Shown: in pieces, positions 16,358-24,929 of the stretch
Layout: each line of letters starts with the position of its first letter
Numbering within the stretch: the stretch's first letter is position 1
Source of the DNA: Gordonibacter faecis
GTDB taxonomy: Bacteria > Actinomycetota > Coriobacteriia > Coriobacteriales > Eggerthellaceae
Direction: 5' to 3'
Length of the DNA: 64,000 nt
Assembly: GCF_030077735.1 (NCBI RefSeq)
Contig: NZ_JASJEU010000019.1
Location: 62,001-126,000 of the forward strand
Position numbers and translations under genes: made by a program
Notes under the pieces: generated by a model
What the model was told of the DNA's origin: nothing
Database searches by the model: none
The model's input: only the letters and a program-made list of their open reading frames with translations

Positions 16358-17688
16358 TGGCTATCAAACTCTCAGATCACTTCACCTACGGGCGGCTGGT
16401 GCGCTTCGCGCTGCCGTCCATCGCCATGATGATTTTCACCTCCATCTACAGCGTGGTGGACGGCCTCTTTGTGTCAAACTTCGCCGGCAAGGAAGCGCTC
16501 GCGGCCGTAAACCTGGTGTTTCCGCTGGCCATGGGGCTGGGTTCAGTCGGCTTCATGCTGGGCACGGGTGGTGCGGCCCTCGTGGCGAAAACGATGGGCG
16601 AAGGCGACGAGGTGCGGGCGAACCGCCTGTTCAGCTTCATCGCACTGGCAGCGGTAACTGCTGGCATCGTGTTGGCCCTGGTGGGTGTGGCCGCACTCGA
16701 ACCAATACTTGCCGCGCTCGGCGCGCAGGGCTCGCTCATGGAGCAGGGCCTCATGTACGGGCGCATTCTTGTGGTGGCCCTGCCGCTGTTCATCGTGCAA
16801 AACGTGTTCCTCAGCTTCTTTATTGCGGCGGAGAAGCCGCAGATGGGGCTTGTGGTTACGGTGGCGGCGGGCGTGACGAACATCGTGCTTGACTACGTGT
16901 TCATTGCCTTGCTCGGGTGGGGCATTGCTGGTGCGGCGCTGGCGACGGCGGCGGGCCAGGCGCTTGCAGCCATTGCCTCGACCGTGTTCTTCGCGCGCAG
17001 CAAGACTACGCGCCTGCGCTTCACCCGTCCCCTTGTAGACTTCCGCGCACTTGGTGCCACCTGCGTAAACGGCTCGTCGGAACTTATGACCGAGGTGGCG
17101 GCGTCGGTGGTAAGCATGCTGTATAACTACCAGCTCATGCTCATTGCGGGCGCGGACGGCGTGGCGGCGTATGGCGTCATCATGTACGTGAACTTCATCT
17201 TCACGGCTGTGTTCTTTGGCTTCGCCATGGGCACGGGTCCGGTGGTGAGTTTCCACTACGGCGCGAAAAACGAAAGCGAACTCAAGGGGCTTTTCCGCAA
17301 GAGTCTTATATTAGTAGGCGGCACGGGTGCGGCCATGCTTGCGGCCTCGCAGTTGCTGGCGGGTCCCCTGGTGAACGTGTTTGTGGGCTACGACCCGGCG
17401 CTTGCCGATATGACGTTGCACGGGTTCCGCATCTATGCGGTGTCGTTTTTGGTGGTGGGCTTCAATATCTACGGCTCGGCGTTCTTCACGGCGCTCAACA
17501 ACGGCAAGGTGTCGGCCCTCATCAGCTTCATGCGCACGCTTGTGTTCGAAACATCCACCGTCATGCTGCTGCCCATCATATGGGGTATCGACGGCGTATG
17601 GAGCGCCATCATCGTAGCCGAGACCTGTGCGCTCATACTCACGACGTTTTTCTTCATCTACCTGCGCAAACCCTACGGCTACGCGTAA
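16357..17688 (+). CDS. MATE-family efflux transporter
   Basis: A 443-residue membrane protein with about 12 helices in two homologous halves, with MATE-type segments such as FALPSIAMMIFTSIYSVVDG near the N-terminus. MATE proteins export cationic drugs or metabolites with Na+ or H+ antiport. The gene has a strong ribosome site (AAAGGAGG) and is coupled to the MarR gene, suggesting ligand-induced efflux. The substrate cannot be read from sequence. Confidence 0.92.
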   Translation: MAIKLSDHFTYGRLVRFALPSIAMMIFTSIYSVVDGLFVSNFAGKEALAAVNLVFPLAMGLGSVGFMLGTGGAALVAKTMGEGDEVRANRLFSFIALAAVTAGIVLALVGVAALEPILAALGAQGSLMEQGLMYGRILVVALPLFIVQNVFLSFFIAAEKPQMGLVVTVAAGVTNIVLDYVFIALLGWGIAGAALATAAGQALAAIASTVFFARSKTTRLRFTRPLVDFRALGATCVNGSSELMTEVAASVVSMLYNYQLMLIAGADGVAAYGVIMYVNFIFTAVFFGFAMGTGPVVSFHYGAKNESELKGLFRKSLILVGGTGAAMLAASQLLAGPLVNVFVGYDPALADMTLHGFRIYAVSFLVVGFNIYGSAFFTALNNGKVSALISFMRTLVFETSTVMLLPIIWGIDGVWSAIIVAETCALILTTFFFIYLRKPYGYA

Positions 17689-17871
17689 AACCGTCAGGCG
17701 TTTGCGGGGTTTTCGCACCCGCCACCAAGAAGCGCAGCGCATATGGGGAAGCCGAGGGATTAAACGGCGTGCGGTGCGACACGGCTCGCTTTGCCTATAA
17801 TGTCGAACGGAGAAGACGGGGCTGCTGCGTGCGGCCCGGTTGAGGTGACTTCGGCGAGTGAAGGAGGCAGG

Positions 17872-19398
17872 GTGGCAACGAAGGGGCCAGGCGGGTTCCC
17901 GCTGCGCTGCGGTATAGCGCTTGTCGCCATCGTGTCCAATGCGCTCGCGCTCAATTTGTTCGTGGGCCCCTCGGCGGGCGCGTATCCCTCCTACGCGGGG
18001 TTTGCGCCGGCTCTGGCCGCTGTCGTGGCGTATGGGGTGCTGCTCATCGTGTCGCGGAAGCGTCCTGCTGCGCTTGGTGGGCCTGCGGCGGCCGGAGGTG
18101 CCGCGGGGTTGTTCGTGGTAGGCGCCCTGCTTGTCGCCGGGGGATATGTGACGCAGTCGACACCGGCGTCCCTCGTCGGGTGGTTGCTTGCCACCTGCGG
18201 CACAGCGTGGGTTGTGGTCATGGTGAGCTTGACCTTGTCGAAGGTGGAGCCGAAGCTTGGTTTCACCTTGGTACTGGGTGCGTTTGCGCTGGTCTATGCC
18301 GTGGCAGCTGTGGTGGTGCCTGCGCTTTCCGTGGCCCCCTTCGGTCGTTTGCCGCTGTTCGGGTTCTATGTGTTCACCTTCGCGGTGGCCTTTATTGGTG
18401 CGCAAAAAGCTGGCCGCGCGGCGCTCGCTTCCTTTTTGTGCGAGGACGTTGCTTCAACGGATGGCTCACTGCGACCGCGCCTGCCGCTAGTGTGTGCCGT
18501 GCTGTTTGCGCTGGGCGCGGTGTGTGGCTATACCGCGTTTGTGGTGTTTGGCACGCGCGAAAGCGCCGGCGTGAGCTTCTGGGCGGTGGCGGCTGCGCTG
18601 CTCATTGTAATTGTGGTGTCGCGCTTTGCACGCAGCCGCACGGATGCTGTGTTCCACTTTGGGCTGCTGCTCGTGCTCGCCGGGCTTTTAGTGGTGCCCT
18701 TCATTGCCCAGACTACGAGCGGCGAGCGCGTGGCGCTTGTGTATATGTCGAACACGCTGCTCACGGCCGGTTCCGAATGCTTCGCCCTGCTGGTGTGGAT
18801 TGTGCTGGCGGTGCGCGGTGCGCGCTATCCTACGCATGCGCTGGTAACGGTGGCAGGTGGTCGCTTGGCGCTTGCGTGCGGCATGCTGGCGGGGCTCGTG
18901 CTGGGGCTGGTTGCGAGTTCGTTTGCGGCGGTGAACCCCCTTGTGCCCGACATGGTAGCCGTGGCAGTGGCGTTTGTGCTGGTAGCGTACGCGCTGGTGG
19001 GCCTGCGGCGCTTCAGCTTTGAAGAGTCGTTCGCGAATGCCGCGGCGCCGATAGGGGAAGCACGTGCGCACGCGCACTTGGCACGTTCTGCCAGAGCGTC
19101 TGAAACGCAGCAGTCAGTTGAATCGCCCGAGGTGCCGTCCCCGCAGGTGTCACTTGCGGCCGACACGGCTGCTTCCATCGAGTGCGCGTGCGAGGCGCTG
19201 GCGCACACCGGCGGCCTCACCGTGCGCGAAACCGAAATCCTCAAGATGCTCGCGCGTGGCCGCAGTGCGCCCTTCATCGCGCAGGAATTGGTCATCTCCC
19301 AAAACACGGTGAAGACGCACGTGAAGCACATCTACGCCAAGCTTGACGCGCATTCGCAGCAAGAAATTATCGACCTCGTTGACGAGACAAGTTGCTAG
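17872..19398 (+). CDS. Membrane-embedded LuxR-family regulator
   Basis: A 508-residue protein with about 12 hydrophobic helices (residues about 10-400), a polar linker, and a C-terminal LuxR helix-turn-helix (LTVRETEILKMLARG ... SQNTVKTHVKHIYAKL). This architecture, an MFS-like sensor fused to a LuxR DNA-binding domain, is widespread in Eggerthellaceae next to redox enzymes. I chose GTG 17872 because AAGGAGGCAGG precedes it; ATG 17800 is in frame but lacks a site. It lies 183 bp after the MATE gene. No redox operon is adjacent, so the target may be remote or itself. Confidence 0.85.
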   Translation: MATKGPGGFPLRCGIALVAIVSNALALNLFVGPSAGAYPSYAGFAPALAAVVAYGVLLIVSRKRPAALGGPAAAGGAAGLFVVGALLVAGGYVTQSTPASLVGWLLATCGTAWVVVMVSLTLSKVEPKLGFTLVLGAFALVYAVAAVVVPALSVAPFGRLPLFGFYVFTFAVAFIGAQKAGRAALASFLCEDVASTDGSLRPRLPLVCAVLFALGAVCGYTAFVVFGTRESAGVSFWAVAAALLIVIVVSRFARSRTDAVFHFGLLLVLAGLLVVPFIAQTTSGERVALVYMSNTLLTAGSECFALLVWIVLAVRGARYPTHALVTVAGGRLALACGMLAGLVLGLVASSFAAVNPLVPDMVAVAVAFVLVAYALVGLRRFSFEESFANAAAPIGEARAHAHLARSARASETQQSVESPEVPSPQVSLAADTAASIECACEALAHTGGLTVRETEILKMLARGRSAPFIAQELVISQNTVKTHVKHIYAKLDAHSQQEIIDLVDETSC

Positions 19399-19443
19399 GC
19401 GCTGCCAGCAGTTCGTGCCTCACGTGCAAGAAGTCTACGCTCG

Positions 19444-19845
19444 CTAGCGATAGCAGGTGGCGGTCATGCGGGCGATATCTTTGCCCAGGTCATCCTTCAC
19501 TACAACTGTATAGAAAGCCAGGTGGCGGCCTGGTTTGTCACATACGGCCTCGGCGGTGAGTTTCGTCCCCTTCGTCGTGCGCAGAAAGCTGATGGACGAG
19601 TCCACCGACACGGTGGGTTCCTCGCCGATGTTGCAGCAGATGGCCAGTGCGAAGTCGGCCAGCGTGAAGATGGCGCCGCCCATGACATTGCCCATGGCGT
19701 TGCGGTGCACGTCGGCGAGCTCCATCTCAGCCACAGCGCGCCCGCGCTCGCCGGACACAACACGGCATCCCGCGGCCTGTGTGGCAAAACGATCGTCGGC
19801 GAACACGGCTTGTATCTCATCAAGGGTAGGGTTTTCAGGAAGCAT
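19444..19845 (-). CDS. Hotdog-fold thioesterase (PaaI-like)
   Basis: A 133-residue single hotdog domain with NAMGNVMGGAIFTLADFA, the PaaI-type helix and active-site region (HRNAMGNVMGG), and VDSSISFLRTTKG on the following strand. The family hydrolyses acyl- or aryl-CoA thioesters. It begins 8 bases after the stop of the Pro-rich membrane protein gene, with AAGGA before the ATG, so the two share a transcript. No CoA ligase is nearby to indicate the substrate. Confidence 0.85.
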   Translation of the reverse strand: MLPENPTLDEIQAVFADDRFATQAAGCRVVSGERGRAVAEMELADVHRNAMGNVMGGAIFTLADFALAICCNIGEEPTVSVDSSISFLRTTKGTKLTAEAVCDKPGRHLAFYTVVVKDDLGKDIARMTATCYR

Positions 19846-19853
19846 AGATGTCC

Positions 19854-21050
19854 TTACGAAGCAGGGGTGGCTGTGACGGCGAACAACTCTAGCCAGTCGC
19901 CGTCTTTCACGGTGACGGTTTGGGTGCCGCCGCGGATGACGTACTTCGTTTCGGTGATGGAGTCATCGGAGAAATCCAAATCCTTCATTACGTACGCCGC
20001 GCGCTCATAGTCGCTATTGGGCTGAGCGTCGTCCTGCACGCCCAGGGTGTAGGTTCCGGCCGGCAGGTCGGTGCCCACGCGATAAAGCCCACTTTTGTAC
20101 GGAGATTCAGGGTGAAATTCAGCGCCGGAAAGAGGACGTACGCGCAGATCAGAAGGCGCGTCAAACGCAAAGACATCGCCTTCTTCCAGTTCGACAAAGT
20201 AGTTGCCGATATACACCACAGCATCGTCCATCTCAAAGGTGTTCGTGTCCTTGTCCTTCTCGAACACGTAGAAGTTGCTCTGAGTGGTTTGGTTGCCCTC
20301 CACGAAATACAAACCGGGAGTGAGGTCTTTGCTCGCACCCACCTCGTGCACGCCGGGCGTGAAGGCACCATCTTTCTCCTTGCCAAGCGACAGGTTAAGG
20401 TCAAGGTTTGAGTTCAAGAAATTTCTGACATCGTCGGCCGAGCGAAGGGTGTAAGAGTCGGTGTAGTTGTCAAGGTTATCGAGGTTCTCGTCGAAGCTGT
20501 CGTAGGGGTTCCAATAGTTGTCATAGTTGCGGTAGCTGTCGCTGTAGCGATTCTGCGCCACGTCAGTCATCACAGCGCACGCCGTGCAGCTCACGCATCC
20601 GCCCATACCCAACAACAGCAGCACGAGGCATCCGCCCAACAGCCAGGGCCACACTTTCTTCTTCTGAGGCGGCTGGGGAGCGGGGTAGGGCGGCTGTGGC
20701 GGATAGGGTGGCACGGGCGGCTGCTGGCCCATGCCGTAGTAAGGTTGCCCGACACCCTGATACGGCGGCTGACCCGGATAGGGCTGCGCAGGCTGCTGCG
20801 GCTGCGGCGGAGCAGCCTGGCCATACGGCTGCTGAGGCTGCGGCGAGTAGGCAGCCTGGCCGTAAGGCGGGGTCTGCGGCTGCTGCGGGGGATAGGTTGG
20901 CGTCTGATAGGGAGAAACCGGCTGGTCAGAGGCCTCGCCAGGCAGCGGCGGGCGCTCGTAAGGTGAAGGCGGTGGTGTTGCGGGTCCACTCGACCCGTCC
21001 GGTGCTTCTGCGCCGGTGGCGATAGGGTTCGGTCGCTCGGAATCGGTCAT
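19854..21050 (-). CDS. Pro/Gln-rich single-pass membrane protein
   Basis: A 398-residue protein in three parts. A disordered N-terminus (about 1-130) is rich in Pro, Gln, Tyr and Gly; a KKK stop and one transmembrane helix follow (about 135-155; WLLGGCLVLLLLGMGG, then CVSCTAC); then an outer region of about 240 residues. The outer part holds two diverged beta-type repeats (GASKDLTPGLYFVEGN and GTDLPAGTYTLGVQD). The N-terminus probably faces the cytoplasm. The role is unknown; cell-envelope binding or sensing is a guess. AAGGAG precedes the ATG. The thioesterase gene follows within 8 bases. Confidence 0.8.
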   Translation of the reverse strand: MTDSERPNPIATGAEAPDGSSGPATPPPSPYERPPLPGEASDQPVSPYQTPTYPPQQPQTPPYGQAAYSPQPQQPYGQAAPPQPQQPAQPYPGQPPYQGVGQPYYGMGQQPPVPPYPPQPPYPAPQPPQKKKVWPWLLGGCLVLLLLGMGGCVSCTACAVMTDVAQNRYSDSYRNYDNYWNPYDSFDENLDNLDNYTDSYTLRSADDVRNFLNSNLDLNLSLGKEKDGAFTPGVHEVGASKDLTPGLYFVEGNQTTQSNFYVFEKDKDTNTFEMDDAVVYIGNYFVELEEGDVFAFDAPSDLRVRPLSGAEFHPESPYKSGLYRVGTDLPAGTYTLGVQDDAQPNSDYERAAYVMKDLDFSDDSITETKYVIRGGTQTVTVKDGDWLELFAVTATPAS

Positions 21051-21133
21051 AGGAAGGCTCCTTTGCCTCGTGCGGACGAGGCCATCTTACCATAAACCAG
21101 CAACCGGCCCCCTCCGCTATTGGTGCGTCGACC

Positions 21134-21295
21134 AAGGGGCTGCAACAATTCCTTACCGGCCAGGTTGGTCGTAGGGCAAGGGCTCTGCCCTTGCCGTCAA
21201 CTACGTCTGACCTGCAAGTTTGCCATGTTGGGCGGCAAGGGTAGAACCCTTGCCCTACGGAGGACCTGTAAAGGGTACTTTTGTTACAGCCCCTT
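21134..21295. repeat. 162-bp palindromic repeat (full copy)
   Basis: The ends form 14-bp inverted repeats with one mismatch (AAGGGGCTGCAACA at 21134-21147; TGTTACAGCCCCTT at 21282-21295). Inside, CGTAGGGCAAGGG (21170-21182) pairs perfectly with 21247-21259, and two small hairpins are built on GGCAAGGGC / GCCCTTGCC. No gene is present. A shorter relative lies at 31464-31537. Confidence 0.7.
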
Positions 21296-21308
21296 GTCAT
21301 GTGCAGAC

Positions 21309-22418
21309 TTACTCCTGCGTGGGTTCGTCCTCGTAAAGCAGTGCTTCGGCGGTTGTTTCCACCAGTTCAACCGCGCCTTCGGGGCACACGTCCACGCACA
21401 GGCCGCACCCGATGCAGTAGCGCGCATCAAAGGCAAGCGACCCGTCGCCCGGGTTGGGGAAGCGCGCACCTGTCGGACACACCTGCGTGCAGGCAAGGGC
21501 GTTAGTGCACTGCTCGTAATCGGTCTCGGAAATGACAAGGGGTATGCGGCTTGCAAGGGAAGGATCGCGCTCAAGCGCCTCCAGAAGAAGGCGGCGCTTC
21601 GGCTGCAAGGTCTTGCGCGTGCGACCCTCGGGCACGAAATCGTTAAACTCTATGCCGTTGCCCAAGTTCAGACGCGCGAGGGCTCGCGAGCGCTCGCGGC
21701 GCTCGTAGAATTCCTGCAGCACTTCGGAGTTGCGTAGGCGGCGCTTGCCGCTGGCAATATCGCTCACATCTCCCACCAGGTTCGTGAACGCGCTGCGCCT
21801 GTCAACGCCCGCCGGGTCGGCCAAGTCTTTCAGCAGGTTTTCCTTTTCGGGAATGACATCCAGCGCACCCACCGAGCGCCCACTCCATGTCTCGGCTGTT
21901 TCGATGGCATGGGCTGCCAGCATCTCGCCCATCTCGCCCGCACGCTCGCAGTCGGCGCAGTAGGAAAGATCGGCGGCCACCTTCACCGGAATATTCTCGG
22001 CCAACAGTAGCGTCCAAAACTCGGGCGAGAGGCAGGCCAAACACGGCAGCACCACCACGTTAGCGGCGGGCTCCAGGCCGGGGAACACGTTTTCTTTGCA
22101 CGTGACCACCACGTCCTCGCCGCGCAGTGCGATACGGCGCATGCGGCCGTGCAGGTCGGCCATGGTCACGCGCGTGGACGAGAACGTGTCGCAAATTCCC
22201 AGGCAGATGCCGCAGCGCGTGCAGGCATCGGCATCGATAAGGGGCATGCCGTCCTCGCTGAACGAAATGGCATCCTTCGGGCAGGCGAGCGCACACCGCT
22301 CACAATCGGCACCTTTCGTGCGCGTGCAGAAATCCCGCAGCACCACGATCCGCTGCGGACGCTCAGGGCTAGCGGCCTCGCCGGCACCGGGCGTGCTGTT
22401 CTCGGGTATGTCGGCCAT
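21309..22418 (-). CDS. Multi-cluster 4Fe-4S protein
   Basis: A 369-residue iron-sulfur protein. Two N-terminal ferredoxin motifs (CERCALACP and CTRCGICLGIC, about residues 30-80) and two C-terminal ones (ACTQVCP and CIGCGLCVDVCP, about 320-355) flank a middle section with cysteine pairs (LPCLACL, CADC) resembling hydrogenase/heterodisulfide-reductase delta-type domains. It could carry electrons between soluble redox enzymes. It begins just past the gltX stop (start 22418; an upstream ATG at 22442 would overlap gltX), so it is co-transcribed with gltX, an odd pairing. The partner is unknown. Confidence 0.8.
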   Translation of the reverse strand: MADIPENSTPGAGEAASPERPQRIVVLRDFCTRTKGADCERCALACPKDAISFSEDGMPLIDADACTRCGICLGICDTFSSTRVTMADLHGRMRRIALRGEDVVVTCKENVFPGLEPAANVVVLPCLACLSPEFWTLLLAENIPVKVAADLSYCADCERAGEMGEMLAAHAIETAETWSGRSVGALDVIPEKENLLKDLADPAGVDRRSAFTNLVGDVSDIASGKRRLRNSEVLQEFYERRERSRALARLNLGNGIEFNDFVPEGRTRKTLQPKRRLLLEALERDPSLASRIPLVISETDYEQCTNALACTQVCPTGARFPNPGDGSLAFDARYCIGCGLCVDVCPEGAVELVETTAEALLYEDEPTQE

Positions 22419-22422
22419 CGAC

Positions 22423-23994
22423 TCAGCCACCAAACACCTCATGTGTCACGTAGTCGATGCGCGCCAGTATGTCCTCGCGCGGCAAAAGCTCAATGCTTTC
22501 GAACAAAGGCGGCGACACCATGTTGCCACACACGGCCACGCGCAACGGCTGGAACAGCAGCTTCGGCTTCAACTCCAAGCGCTCACCCTCGGCGCGGCAC
22601 GCTTCCTCCAGCTTCTCCGCGTCCCAGGCGATGCTCTCGTCGGCCAGCACGCCGCGGCAGGCGGCGAGCGCCTCGTCGGCGCGGGCACCTTCCTTCTTCA
22701 GTACCTTGTTCACGCTCTTCTCGTCCAACTCCACGTTGCCGCCCCAGAACATGAAAGCCAGCTTGTCCACCACCTCATCAAGGCGGGTCAGCCGCTCGGA
22801 GACCAGCGGATACAAGTCGCAGTACCACACGGCGCGCTCCTGCACATCAGCGAGTGCGGACTCAATGGCGGCCCCGTTGAACGCCGCGTCGCGCTCTTCG
22901 GGCGCAATCGGTGTGCCCGCCGCCACGGCGCTGCCGAGGATGTTAGCCTGCGCAAGCCACAGAAGCGACGAGCGCACCCACGCGTTCGGCCCCATCTCTT
23001 TGATGTACTGGCCGTTCATCCAATCGAGCTTTGTCTCGTCGAACACGGCATCTTTCTTGGTCACGCGCTCAAGGCTGAAATTCTCGCACAGCGTTTCGCG
23101 GTCGATGATGGTGGTCTCGCCGTCAAGCGACCAGCCCAGAAGCGCGAGGAAGTTCACCATGGCGTCGGGCAAATAGCCGCGCTCGCAGAATTCTTCCACG
23201 CTGGCCGCGCCATGGCGCTTCGAAAGCTTCTTGCCGTCCGCGCCGAGAATCATCGACAGGTGTGCGAACGTGGGCACGTCGTAGCCGAGTGCTTCGTAGA
23301 TGAGAATCTGGCGCGGGGTGTTGGACAGGTGGTCGTCGCCGCGGATGACGTGCGTGATGCCCATGTTGGCGTCGTCGCAGACCACGGCGAAGTTGTAGGT
23401 GGGGGAGCCGTCGGTGCGCACCACAATCATGTCGTCCATGACCTCAGCGGGGAAGCTCACGTGGCCATATACCGCGTCGTCGAACTCGATGGGCCCGTGA
23501 TTCTCGGGCACGCGCAGGCGCCACACGTGCGGCTCACCGGCGGCAATGCGCGCGGCTGCCTCCGCAGGGTCAAGGTCGCGGCACGTCCGGTCGTAGCCCG
23601 AGTAGCCGCCCTCGGTCGCCTCAGCCTCGGCGCGCTTGGCGTCAAGTTCCTCCTTCGTGCAGAAGCAGGGATACACGCTGCCGCGCTCCTTCATGAGTTC
23701 AAGCGCCGCGGCGTAGGTATCGGTGCGCTGCGTCTGGAAGTAGGGGCCTGCCGTGCCACTCACCTCGGGGCCTTCGTCCCAATCGAGACCAAGCCATTTC
23801 ATGGCGTTGAGGATGACCTGCACATTTTCCTCAGTGGAACGCTCGGGGTCGGTGTCCTCGATACGCAAAATGAAGTCGCCGCCCGTCGCGCGAGCAAACG
23901 CCCAGTTATAAATAGCCGTGCGCGCCCCGCCCACATGCAACCGCCCCGTCGGCGAAGGCGCAAACCGCACTCGTACTTTCTTCTCACTAGTCAT
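22423..23994 (-). CDS. gltX: Glutamyl-tRNA synthetase
   Basis: A 523-residue class I synthetase. The N-terminus RVRFAPSPTGRLHVGGARTA holds the HIGH-type motif (HVGG) and KKLSKRHG (about 258-265) is the KMSKS motif. It charges tRNA-Glu, and in organisms lacking GlnRS it may also mischarge tRNA-Gln. The length is slightly above the usual 470-490. The ribosome site (GAGG, 13 bases away) is weak. It is followed by an FeS gene on the same strand. Confidence 0.96.
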   Translation of the reverse strand: MTSEKKVRVRFAPSPTGRLHVGGARTAIYNWAFARATGGDFILRIEDTDPERSTEENVQVILNAMKWLGLDWDEGPEVSGTAGPYFQTQRTDTYAAALELMKERGSVYPCFCTKEELDAKRAEAEATEGGYSGYDRTCRDLDPAEAAARIAAGEPHVWRLRVPENHGPIEFDDAVYGHVSFPAEVMDDMIVVRTDGSPTYNFAVVCDDANMGITHVIRGDDHLSNTPRQILIYEALGYDVPTFAHLSMILGADGKKLSKRHGAASVEEFCERGYLPDAMVNFLALLGWSLDGETTIIDRETLCENFSLERVTKKDAVFDETKLDWMNGQYIKEMGPNAWVRSSLLWLAQANILGSAVAAGTPIAPEERDAAFNGAAIESALADVQERAVWYCDLYPLVSERLTRLDEVVDKLAFMFWGGNVELDEKSVNKVLKKEGARADEALAACRGVLADESIAWDAEKLEEACRAEGERLELKPKLLFQPLRVAVCGNMVSPPLFESIELLPREDILARIDYVTHEVFGG

Positions 23995-24047
23995 GGCTTA
24001 AGAAGACCTCTCGTTCAAAGCTTGCATTCGTTTGATTCATCCAACGT

Positions 24048-24161
24048 GGTGCTCTGCCTGAGGGCATGCCACGCGCAGTTCCGCACGAGCCGAACAGCCC
24101 AGTGGGCTGTTCGAGCGAGCTCAGGACTGTTTGAGCATGGCATGCCCTCAGGCAGAGCACC
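24048..24161. repeat. 114-bp palindromic element with 24-bp perfect inverted ends
   Basis: The end GGTGCTCTGCCTGAGGGCAT and the four bases after it (24048-24071) are perfectly complementary to 24138-24161. A central hairpin CGAACAGCCC-AGT-GGGCTGTTCG occupies 24091-24113. The right arm forms the final codons and stop region of the gene at 24148-24888. It could act as a terminator-like structure, but its size and inner hairpin suggest a mobile or REP-like palindromic repeat. Confidence 0.8.
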
Positions 24162-24888
24162 GGCGCCGCAGGATAATCCCAATCACGAGTGCCAGTATAG
24201 ACAACCCGGCGGTCGTCGCAAGCCAGACGCCCCCCATGCCCATCCAAAATGCAGGAGGGTACATGGTAATGAGCAGTGACTCATACGAGAACGTCCACGT
24301 GCCATCGGCAAAGAACAGCGAGTGGAACGCGGCGAAAAATCCGTTGAAGTCCACAAGCACCCAGGCGGCCAACAGCGCAAACACTATAAGCACGCCCGCG
24401 CCCGCAGCCATCAGCACGCCGCCGAACTTGCGCATGCCTGTTCGCAGCGCCACGAAAACGCACGCAACCGCTGCAAGCACCGCCACACCTATAAGCACCG
24501 CCCGCGCAATTACCACCACGCGGTACACATCATCAAGATGGGAAAGCGCCTCCGCATCAAGCGTGTACACGTCGGGCGCGGCGGCAAGGGTGGCGTCGTC
24601 GGCGGTGGCGTAGCGCGTGTTCGCGCTCGCGTTGATATCGTGCAGCAGGGCGAACACAGCCTCGCGGTCATTCGATCCAACCGTGTAATCGCGCGTGACA
24701 ACGGCCGCCTGCACAAGATCGTCATGCGAAAACGGCGTCGCGGGGTTGTCCATCCCGGAAAACGCGTTCGCCAGCATCTCGGTTGTCTGTGGCAGGGCCG
24801 CACACATGGCGAACCCAGCGGCCACAAACGTGATGGACAGGGTAAAGGCGGCTACCACGGCAGCCGCCTTGTTGACAATTTCCCTCAT
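24148..24888 (-). CDS. DUF1461 / TIGR01906-type integral membrane protein
   Basis: A 246-residue protein with four predicted membrane helices (about 8-30, 125-145, 155-180, 215-238). It has a large outer loop after helix 1 and the family's segment VDFNGFFAAFHSLFFADGTW before the last helix. Proteins of this family are uncharacterised. The start has GCGGGAGAAC ahead. The last codons run into the 24-bp arm of a palindromic repeat, so the natural C-terminus may have been altered by it. Confidence 0.8.
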   Translation of the reverse strand: MREIVNKAAAVVAAFTLSITFVAAGFAMCAALPQTTEMLANAFSGMDNPATPFSHDDLVQAAVVTRDYTVGSNDREAVFALLHDINASANTRYATADDATLAAAPDVYTLDAEALSHLDDVYRVVVIARAVLIGVAVLAAVACVFVALRTGMRKFGGVLMAAGAGVLIVFALLAAWVLVDFNGFFAAFHSLFFADGTWTFSYESLLITMYPPAFWMGMGGVWLATTAGLSILALVIGIILRRRCSA

Positions 24889-24929
24889 GTTCTCCCGCTC
24901 TCGTCCCCCATGTGCCTTGGTTAGTTGCG

